A stretch of 64,000 nucleotides of DNA, from the NCBI GenBank assembly GCA_036768475.1, contig DAIPMW010000001.1:434001-498000 (forward strand). Direction: 5' to 3'. The stretch is from JAEUMD01 sp036768475. Lineage in GTDB: Bacteria > Pseudomonadota > Alphaproteobacteria > Rhizobiales > Hyphomicrobiaceae. Shown here in pieces: positions 57,677 to 64,000 of the stretch. The first letter of the stretch is position 1. Each line of letters opens with the position of its first letter. The notes under the pieces are model-generated. The model made no database searches. It was not told where the DNA came from and saw only the letters and a program-made list of their open reading frames with translations. A program made the position numbers and the translations under genes.

Positions 57677-60166
57677 CTAGTCGCCGGTTCCGTAGCCTCG
57701 ACGCTGCGTCGGGCGCGGCTTATTGAACTCGGTGTGGAACTGTCCGTAATACTTCACGCCGAGGAAGTTGTCTTCCATCCACATCACGTCGCAGAAGACC
57801 GACGTGCGTTCGTGTGCGTAGTAGAACGTGAGGGTGAGGCGATCACCCACATTGATGCGGTTGTTACCGCCGAAGATGCGGTCGGGCTTCATTTCTATCT
57901 TCGCGCCGCGCGACGACTTGTCCGCCAGGAAGCAGGACAGCGGCTGACCCCAGGCTTCGGTCCAAAGCGTGACGGCCATTCGCGAGGGAACACGCTTCTC
58001 TCGTCCTCGCCGTTCGATCTCGTTGGTCGCCGCCGATGCTTCGGTATCGTTGGAATATACGGTGAACCCGGAAGGGTCTGGTGCCGTTGGCGTGGCTGTG
58101 TCACCGGCGACGGCAACCGCTTCAGATGTCTGCGACTGTGGCGGCGGGATGATCGCGATTTGCTGCGGCGCGAACCTCTCAGCCTGTGGCATGGCACGCG
58201 TCTGGTTTTCGTCGAACTGCGGTGCGGCGTCTTCGGAGTGCTCCTTGGATGCCGGCGGTCGAACCAAGGCTTGCGAGGACTCGCTCGCAGATTTGCGGCC
58301 TGCGGCGGCAGCCGATTGCGGGTCGACAACGACGGCCTTTGCAAGTGACGCGGGCCTGAACACTGGTGGCTCTGCGGTCACGTTGTCTGGCGAGGCGGGC
58401 TGCGCCTGCAATTGATGCCGGAGCGTGGCGATGCCGCTTTCTGCCTCGCTGAGTTCCTTGCGCGCGTTGTCGCGATCGAGCTCGGCGCTGCGACGCGCGG
58501 CTTCGGCGGCGGTATGGGCTGCCTCGAGCTTGTCGGCATGCTGGCGCAGCGCATCCAATTCGCTGCGTAGCGCCTCCATCTTGCTGCTTTCCTGGGTCTC
58601 GGTCTGCGCCCGGCTGGTGGCGATCTCGCGCGCGGCAAGCCGCAGCGCTTCGATTTCCGCCGCTGCTTCGGCCGCAGCTGTGGCCGCGGCCTGGCGCTCG
58701 ACGTCGCGATTTTTCTCCAGCTTTGCGATTTCCTGGCGAAGGGCTTCGATCTGCGTCAGTGCCGCTTCGGTGCGCTGTTCGGCCTCGCCGCTTGCCCGGG
58801 TGCTGTTGTCTGCGAGCTCCTGGGCTGCAGCGCGCAGGGTTGCGATTTCCTTGTTCGCCGATTCGATGGCTTTCCGGGCGGTTTCGCGTTCCTTGGCAGC
58901 GGCGGCCTCGAGGCCTGCGATGTGGCCACGCAACGATTCGACGTCCTTGAGCAGGGCGTCATGGCGCTTGCGGGCGTCATCGCTCTCGCGGGTGTGTTGC
59001 TCGGTAAGGCGCTTGGCCGCAAGGCGGAGTGCTATCAACTCGGCGGCGGCTTCATCGGACTCTTTGCGTGAGGATTCCCGCTCGGCGGTGCGTTCGCGTT
59101 CGATGCCAGAGATTTGCGTCTCAAGTTCCTGGATGCGCGTCTCAAGGTCCTGAGCTTTGGCGGATGCCTCAGCTTCGCGCGTCTTCGCGGCCGTCAATTC
59201 CTGTTCGAGCTTGCCAGCCTTGGTCGCGGCCTCGCGTAAGATATCGACTTCCTCAAGGGAAGCCTCTGCAGCCTGGCGCGCTGCCTTGACGTCGGCTTCC
59301 GCGCAGGACAACGCTTCGCGTGCTCTGGCCGCCTCGGCAGCCAGCTCGTCGTTGCGCGAGCGCAAGGTGGTTATTTCGTCGAGCATCCCACTTTCGTTCG
59401 ATGCTTTTTCGGGGTTCGTCGTCGCCGCGGCTGCTTCTGCGGCAACCTTACGGAGTTCTTCGATCTCGTCGTTGGCTTGGCTCAGGCTCTGTTTGATTGT
59501 GTCGCGCTGCGCTTCGGCCTCGCGGCGCGCGGCCTGCTCGAGCATAAGCTTGGCTTCCAACCGCGCGCGCACCTCGGTTTCCGCGCCGGCTCTCGCAGCC
59601 GGTGCGTCGGCTAATGAACGCAGTGTGGCGAGTTCTTCCGTGGCCGATGCAACGGCGGCTTTTGCTTCATCGCTTGCAGCTTCAGCGGTGCGGCGGGCCT
59701 CTTTTTCAGCGGTGACAGCGGCCTCGAGCTCTTCGGTGCGCCGGCGCATTCTTTCGAGCTCTTGCAAGGCTTCGGCCTCGCGCTGCTCGGCAAGTTCAAG
59801 CTGCTCGACTGCTTCTTTGAACAGCGAAATATTGCAGCCCCAAGCTTCGTTCATCGCTGACTCATCGCCCCGCTCGAACGCGAGACTGCCGCCAGCATCG
59901 TGCGTATCGATGTGACCGGTGGCGGAGGTGATCTCGTGCGAATGCTTCAGATCAAGGAGTTCAGAGTCGGTGACGCCATATTCGCCCTCGTCGTGGTCCG
60001 CGATTGCTGGATGTCGTGACCTGTGATCGACATAGGACGTGTCGATGACGACGCGAGGGGGCTTGGGCGCATTGTAGACTTCGTTCAACCGCTCTGACGT
60101 CTCAATGGCCGCATTGAGGCGTTGAAAAAGCCGAACGTTTTTTCGCCGCCAGAACGAGGATAGCAA
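57677..60166 (-). CDS. Long coiled-coil protein with C-terminal PilZ domain
   Basis: The 829-residue protein has three parts. Residues 1-110 are polar, with a basic start (FWRRKNVRLFQRLNAAIETS). Residues about 115-590 are a very long Ala/Glu/Arg-rich coiled coil (repeats such as EAEALQELERMRRRTEELEA). A low-complexity Pro/Ser/Ala linker follows. Residues 719-829 form a PilZ domain with complete c-di-GMP motifs: RVPSR (RxxxR, Arg725 and Arg729) and DKSSRG (D/NxSxxG). It should be a c-di-GMP sensor on a filament-like scaffold. There is no membrane segment. TTG is the probable start, with AGAGGG upstream. Confidence 0.85.
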   Translation of the reverse strand: MLSSFWRRKNVRLFQRLNAAIETSERLNEVYNAPKPPRVVIDTSYVDHRSRHPAIADHDEGEYGVTDSELLDLKHSHEITSATGHIDTHDAGGSLAFERGDESAMNEAWGCNISLFKEAVEQLELAEQREAEALQELERMRRRTEELEAAVTAEKEARRTAEAASDEAKAAVASATEELATLRSLADAPAARAGAETEVRARLEAKLMLEQAARREAEAQRDTIKQSLSQANDEIEELRKVAAEAAAATTNPEKASNESGMLDEITTLRSRNDELAAEAARAREALSCAEADVKAARQAAEASLEEVDILREAATKAGKLEQELTAAKTREAEASAKAQDLETRIQELETQISGIERERTAERESSRKESDEAAAELIALRLAAKRLTEQHTRESDDARKRHDALLKDVESLRGHIAGLEAAAAKERETARKAIESANKEIATLRAAAQELADNSTRASGEAEQRTEAALTQIEALRQEIAKLEKNRDVERQAAATAAAEAAAEIEALRLAAREIATSRAQTETQESSKMEALRSELDALRQHADKLEAAHTAAEAARRSAELDRDNARKELSEAESGIATLRHQLQAQPASPDNVTAEPPVFRPASLAKAVVVDPQSAAAAGRKSASESSQALVRPPASKEHSEDAAPQFDENQTRAMPQAERFAPQQIAIIPPPQSQTSEAVAVAGDTATPTAPDPSGFTVYSNDTEASAATNEIERRGREKRVPSRMAVTLWTEAWGQPLSCFLADKSSRGAKIEMKPDRIFGGNNRINVGDRLTLTFYYAHERTSVFCDVMWMEDNFLGVKYYGQFHTEFNKPRPTQRRGYGTGD

Positions 60167-60466
60167 GGCGAAGACCCTCTGAATTCAATCTTTGTAGGAA
60201 CTGAGGGTATAGCAATACGATATTAATCGAGCTTTAATCTTGGCGTTTCATTGCAATGCATGGCGATGCAACGCAGGCCCTATGGTTAGGGCTTCGTTGA
60301 TAGACGCGCGATTCGTACGGGCGCGTACTTTTTTGAGACGAGGGACATTTGGCGTTAGTCGACCTGTGAACCGGTCAAATAAAAAATAAATTGTGACAGT
60401 TTACGCATCGGCTCGGCGACTGTTTTTCATTCACAGAGTCTAGAGGATGGCGATTGGAGTGTGGCC
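60167..60466. other. Divergent promoter spacer
   Basis: This AT-rich 300-base gap separates the PilZ gene from the hydrolase-OsmC gene. It holds short hairpins GCCCT-ATGGTT-AGGGC (about 60279-60294) and GTACG-GGCG-CGTAC followed by six T (60315-60334). These are too weak to call as terminators. Confidence 0.35.
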
Positions 60467-61741
60467 ATGAGCGATGTGCGCAGCTTACCGGCGAAGAAGA
60501 CGCCACCGATCCGGTTCGATTTCGAGAGCCTGGCGGGGCGGATCGAGCTTGCCGCGCGTCTCGATCTGCCGGCGGGCCCACCAAGGGCCTATGCCTTGCT
60601 CGTTCACGGCTTCACTTGTTCGATGGATCTTGCGATCACGCGGCGCATCGCAGAGGGGCTTGCGGGCGAGGGATTGGCGGTGGTGCGTTTCGATCTGCCG
60701 GGTCATGGCAAGTCGGGTGGGGTGTTCTCGGAGGGCAATTTTTCGGAATACCGCGCGGCGGTGCTGACGGCTGTGGCGTACATGCGGGCACGCTTCGAAG
60801 CGCCGACGGTGCTTGTGGGCCATTCGCTGGGTGGGGCGGCCATCATCTCCGCGGCAGGCGAGATCCCGGAGGCAAAGGCGATTGCCACCATTGGCACACC
60901 GGCAGATGTTGCTGACGTCGTGCGGCTGGTGGGGGCATCGGCGGATGAGGTGCGCGCGCAAGGGCAGGCCGACATCGTGATCGATGGGCACAGGTTCACG
61001 ATCCGCCGCCAGTTCCTCGAGGATGCCGATCGATATCGGATCGTCGAGGCGTTGCCCCGGTTGCGAAAAGCCTTGCTGATCCTGCATGCGCCGCTCGACG
61101 AGATCGTCGGCATCGACAATGCCGCACGCCTTTACGCGGCTGCCAAGCACCCGAAGAGCTTCATTTCGCTCGATCATGCCGGGCACCTGCTTCAAGAACC
61201 AAGGGATGCGGCCTATGCGGCCCGGGTCATCGCGGCATGGGCGTCGCGTTTCCTGGAGGACGCGCCGATGACGGACGCAGGTGGGCATGATCGCGTTCGT
61301 GTCAGCGAAATCGGGCAGGGGCAGTTCCAGAACACGGTGATGACGGGGCGGCACCGGTTGTTCGCGGACGAGCCGCAGTCGGTCGGCGGCGATGATCTGG
61401 GGCCATCTCCTTACGACTACTTGTCGATCGCGCTCGGCGCCTGCAAATCAATGACGCTGCGCATGTACGCCCGCCACAAGGGGCTGGAACTGGGACGAAT
61501 CTCAGTTGAAGTGAGCCACGGCAAGGTGGCGGCGGAGCATTGCGAGGACTGCGGCGAGGTCGCGGCGGGCGGGACCGGACGTATCGATAGGTTCGAATGT
61601 ATGATTGCGATAGATGGGCCGGTTGCACCCGATGTCCGGGATCGGCTGGTGGAAATTGCTGAAAAATGTCCTGTTCACAAGACCTTACAACTTTCTGCAG
61701 CAATCGTGACGCGGCTGGCGGGCGGCTCGAATACAAGTTGA
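60467..61741 (+). CDS. Alpha/beta hydrolase-OsmC fusion protein
   Basis: The 424-residue protein joins two domains. Residues 1-260 are an alpha/beta hydrolase (YALLVHGFTCSMDLAITRR, VRFDLPGHGKSGG, nucleophile elbow LVGHSLGGAAII, catalytic Asp in ILHAPLDEIVGI, His in LDHAGHLL). Residues 280-424 are an OsmC/Ohr-like domain (DEPQSVGGDDLGPSPYDYLSIALGACKSMTLRMYA with the first cysteine, and IAEKCPVHKTL with the second). OsmC proteins reduce organic hydroperoxides. The fusion is known in bacteria, but its joint role is unclear. The ATG has GGAG seven bases upstream. Confidence 0.93.
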   Translation: MSDVRSLPAKKTPPIRFDFESLAGRIELAARLDLPAGPPRAYALLVHGFTCSMDLAITRRIAEGLAGEGLAVVRFDLPGHGKSGGVFSEGNFSEYRAAVLTAVAYMRARFEAPTVLVGHSLGGAAIISAAGEIPEAKAIATIGTPADVADVVRLVGASADEVRAQGQADIVIDGHRFTIRRQFLEDADRYRIVEALPRLRKALLILHAPLDEIVGIDNAARLYAAAKHPKSFISLDHAGHLLQEPRDAAYAARVIAAWASRFLEDAPMTDAGGHDRVRVSEIGQGQFQNTVMTGRHRLFADEPQSVGGDDLGPSPYDYLSIALGACKSMTLRMYARHKGLELGRISVEVSHGKVAAEHCEDCGEVAAGGTGRIDRFECMIAIDGPVAPDVRDRLVEIAEKCPVHKTLQLSAAIVTRLAGGSNTS

Positions 61742-62021
61742 GCTGTGTCAGCCCCTCGCCCTGGATGCGTCCGGATTTGGAGGGTTGGTCCAAAAGCTAA
61801 TAGGCTGCGGTTCATTTAGGGCTTTCTGGTCACGCTGCACCCGTTGATGCCCTGGGCGGGCCATGTTAGAGAACCGCGCGTCTCCGTAGGGGCAGATTGA
61901 TGGGCAAATAGACGCCGCCTCTTACGAGCATGCAAATTTCCCGCGATGGAAGGGGGCTCCGGGTCCCGTCCAGATCCAGAAACGCGCTATCCAAAAAAAG
62001 CGCCGTACGAGAGCCTTTGAC
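61742..62021. other. Spacer upstream of the ATP synthase operon
   Basis: This 280-base region should hold the atp promoter. I see no clear -35/-10 pair, repeat or gene. A run of A (about 61992-61998) precedes atpH. Confidence 0.3.
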
Positions 62022-62582
62022 GTGGCGACAGACGATCCGATGATGGCCAGCGTGGCCGGCCGCTATGCCGCTGCCCTGTTCGATCTGGCGAATGACGAGA
62101 ATAAGGCGGCTGATGTCGAGAGCGACTTGGCCAAGTTCCAAGACCTTCTCGACATGAGCTCCGACCTCACCAATCTGGTCAGAAGCCCACTCTATTCAGC
62201 CGAAGAGCAGTCCGTGGCAATCGAGAAGCTGGCGGCCAAAGCCGGCATCGGTCAACTGACGACCAACTTCCTCAAGCTGCTTTCCAAGAACCGACGTCTG
62301 TTTGCAATCTCGGACATGATCAGGGCGTATCGCGCCTTGTTGGCCAAGAGCCGCGGCGAAGTGACGGCAGAGGTGACGAGTGCGGTGGCGCTCGACGAGG
62401 ACCAGCTCGCGGAGCTGAAGCAGACGCTGAAGGCATCCGTCGGCAAGGATGTGCAACTTGCGACCCGCGTCGATCCGAGCCTGCTCGGCGGGCTGATCGT
62501 GAAGATTGGCAGCCGCATGGTCGATTCGTCGCTGCGCACGAAGCTTTTCAACCTGCGGGTCAGCCTCAAAGGGGCGGGCTAG
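62022..62582 (+). CDS. atpH: ATP synthase F1 delta subunit AtpH
   Basis: AtpH joins the F1 head to the peripheral stalk of ATP synthase. The 186-residue protein begins at GTG (MATDDPMMASVAGRYAAALFDLAN when read as Met), typical of the family N-terminus. It has the helical N-terminal domain and the C-terminal segment LGGLIVKIGSRMVDSSLRTKLFNLRVSL. ATG codons at 62040 are in frame but would remove the conserved first turn. It heads atpHAGDC as in alphaproteobacteria. Confidence 0.96.
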   Translation: MATDDPMMASVAGRYAAALFDLANDENKAADVESDLAKFQDLLDMSSDLTNLVRSPLYSAEEQSVAIEKLAAKAGIGQLTTNFLKLLSKNRRLFAISDMIRAYRALLAKSRGEVTAEVTSAVALDEDQLAELKQTLKASVGKDVQLATRVDPSLLGGLIVKIGSRMVDSSLRTKLFNLRVSLKGAG

Positions 62583-62652
62583 CAGTGCGTCGCCGCCCGG
62601 CTCGTTTACGGGTGGCGAATTCGGCGGCGGGATGTGCCGCAAGACGATTACC

Positions 62653-62678
62653 GGTTGCCGGGCTCCCATTCGGCAACC
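62653..62678. other. Intercistronic hairpin atpH-atpA
   Basis: GGTTGCCG pairs perfectly with CGGCAACC over a 10-base loop in the unusually long (175-base) atpH-atpA gap. There is no T run. It could shape mRNA stability or translation of atpA. Confidence 0.45.
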
Positions 62679-62757
62679 AGACGCTTGAAGATCCGATGCC
62701 CGGTGGCTCGTGCGAGTTCGGGTACGCAATGATAACGCCCAGACAAGAGGTCAAGAG

Positions 62758-64000
62758 ATGGAAATCCGGGCCGCAGAGATCTCCTCGATCCTGAAAGAGC
62801 AGATCAAGAATTTCGGCAAGGAGGCTGAGGTCTCCGAGATCGGTCAGGTGCTGTCGGTCGGCGACGGCATCGCACGTGTGTATGGCCTCGACAATGTCCA
62901 GGCCGGTGAGATGGTCGAATTCCCTGGTGGAATCCGCGGCATGGCGCTGAACCTCGAAGCCGACAACGTCGGCGTCGTGATCTTCGGCGACGACCGCGCG
63001 ATCAAGGAAGGTGATACCGTCAAGCGGACCGGCGCGATCGTCGAGGTTCCGGTCGGCAAAGGCCTGCTCGGCCGCGTGGTCGATGGCCTCGGCAACCCGA
63101 TCGACGGCAAGGGGCCGATCCAGTCGGATACCAAGATGCGCGTCGACGTGAAGGCGCCGGGTATCCTGCCGCGCAAATCGGTGCACGAGCCGATGGCGAC
63201 TGGCCTCAAGGCGGTGGATGCGCTGATCCCGATCGGCCGCGGCCAGCGCGAGCTCATCATTGGCGACCGTCAGACCGGCAAGACGGCCATCATCCTCGAC
63301 ACCTTCCTCAACCAGAAGCCGCTCAACGACGGCGACGACGAAAAGGCGAAACTCTACTGCGTATATGTCGCGGTCGGCCAGAAGCGCTCGACCGTCGCGC
63401 AATTCGTGAAGGTTTTGGAGGAGCGCGGTGCGCTCGAGTACTCGGTGATCGTCGCCGCGACGGCCTCGGATCCGGCTCCCATGCAGTACCTCGCGCCGTT
63501 TACCGGCTGCGCCATGGGTGAATACTTCCGCGACAACGGCATGCACGCGGTGATTGCTTACGACGATCTCTCCAAGCAGGCCGTTGCCTACCGCCAGATG
63601 TCGCTGTTGCTGCGCCGTCCGCCTGGCCGCGAAGCCTATCCGGGCGACGTTTTCTACCTCCACTCGCGCCTGCTGGAACGCGCGGCGAAGCTTAACGATG
63701 GCCACGGGGCCGGCTCGCTGACGGCACTCCCGGTCATCGAGACACAGGCCAACGACGTGTCAGCCTACATTCCCACGAACGTGATTTCGATCACGGACGG
63801 ACAGATCTTCCTCGAGACAGACCTCTTCTTCCAGGGTATCCGTCCGGCCGTCAACGTGGGCTTGAGCGTGTCGCGCGTCGGCAGCAGTGCGCAGACCAAG
63901 GCCATGAAGTCGGTCGCAGGCAAGATCAAGGGCGAGTTGGCACAGTACCGCGAGATGGCGGCGTTTGCGCAGTTCGGCTCGGATCTCGACGCGGCGACGC
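62758..64000 (+). CDS. atpA: ATP synthase F1 alpha subunit AtpA (5' part)
   Basis: AtpA forms the non-catalytic nucleotide-binding subunits of F1. About 414 residues are visible before the right window edge. The protein starts MEIRAAEISSILKEQIKNFG and has the beta-barrel (VGDGIARVYGLDNVQAGEMVEF), Walker A GDRQTGKTAIILD, VYVAVGQKRSTVAQFVKVLEE, YDDLSKQAVAYRQMSLLLRRPPGREAYPGDVFYLHSRLLERAAKL and VISITDGQIFLETDLFFQGIRPAVNVGLSVSRVG, with the P-x-hydrophobic core. AGAGG lies eight bases before the ATG. The stop is beyond the window. Confidence 0.98.
   Translation, partial: MEIRAAEISSILKEQIKNFGKEAEVSEIGQVLSVGDGIARVYGLDNVQAGEMVEFPGGIRGMALNLEADNVGVVIFGDDRAIKEGDTVKRTGAIVEVPVGKGLLGRVVDGLGNPIDGKGPIQSDTKMRVDVKAPGILPRKSVHEPMATGLKAVDALIPIGRGQRELIIGDRQTGKTAIILDTFLNQKPLNDGDDEKAKLYCVYVAVGQKRSTVAQFVKVLEERGALEYSVIVAATASDPAPMQYLAPFTGCAMGEYFRDNGMHAVIAYDDLSKQAVAYRQMSLLLRRPPGREAYPGDVFYLHSRLLERAAKLNDGHGAGSLTALPVIETQANDVSAYIPTNVISITDGQIFLETDLFFQGIRPAVNVGLSVSRVGSSAQTKAMKSVAGKIKGELAQYREMAAFAQFGSDLDAAT

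Overview
The window is a chromosomal segment of a high-GC alphaproteobacterium, most likely of the order Hyphomicrobiales (Rhizobiales). This rests on gene content and order: parA-parB, hisE-coaA, leuS-lptE-holA, ftsK-lolA beside a DapC-type aminotransferase, ispZ-ftsY-mtaB-dapF, mdh / sucCD / sucAB-lpd, and atpH-atpA. The gene set and style resemble Hyphomicrobium-like bacteria, but the genus cannot be fixed from sequence reading alone. I saw no rRNA or tRNA genes, CRISPR array, prophage or intact insertion sequence. Nearly all of it is core chromosome.

Layout. 1-3 kb: end of parA, parB, then hisE and coaA joined by a 4-nt overlap. 3-10.4 kb: an AT-hook/HTH protein and a PfkB-family kinase, then leuS-lptE-holA on the minus strand, divergent from a YggS-type PLP protein. 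10.6-14.2 kb: an unassigned conserved-looking protein, amtB behind a sigma-54-type promoter, and a secreted DUF2147-like protein. 14.2-19.7 kb: aminotransferase, ftsK, lolA. 19.7-21 kb: two candidate small RNAs flanking a cyclic-nucleotide-binding-domain protein. 21-26 kb: two unequal septation protein A paralogues followed by ftsY-mtaB-dapF, which overlap start to stop. 26-34.9 kb: mixed accessory genes (methyltransferase, soluble sugar dehydrogenase, membrane protein, radical SAM protein, META-domain protein, a lone sdhB, a histone H1-like protein, a degenerate phosphatase, an acetyltransferase). 35-48.4 kb: zapE, a PRC-barrel protein, a matrixin-like protease, then the TCA block mdh, sucC-sucD, sucA-sucB-lpd. 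48.35-48.87 kb: a 124-bp tandem repeat interrupted by 100 N, which is an assembly gap. 48.9-57.6 kb: TraB/GumN protein, xerC, CapA-like protein, DUF4112 protein, transaldolase, priA, an HExxH protein, an acetyltransferase. 57.7-64 kb: a very long coiled-coil protein with a C-terminal PilZ domain, an alpha/beta hydrolase-OsmC fusion, and the start of the ATP synthase operon (atpH, atpA, the latter running off the window).

Functionally the window joins chromosome partition and replication (ParAB, HolA, PriA, XerC, FtsK), envelope biogenesis and division (LptE, LolA, IspZ, ZapE) and central energy metabolism (Mdh, Suc enzymes, SdhB, ATP synthase).

The parts that standard annotation would miss are mostly non-coding: two candidate small RNAs at 19.84-19.99 and 20.6-20.77 kb, two families of dispersed hairpin repeats, the collapsed tandem repeat after lpd, a sigma-54 promoter for amtB, parS-like inverted repeats, and a perfect 17-bp palindrome before sucC. 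The most interesting proteins are the PilZ coiled-coil protein, the phosphatase-like protein lacking its catalytic arginine, and a radical SAM protein with CX4CX2C spacing. I found no clear multi-gene system that looks wholly new.
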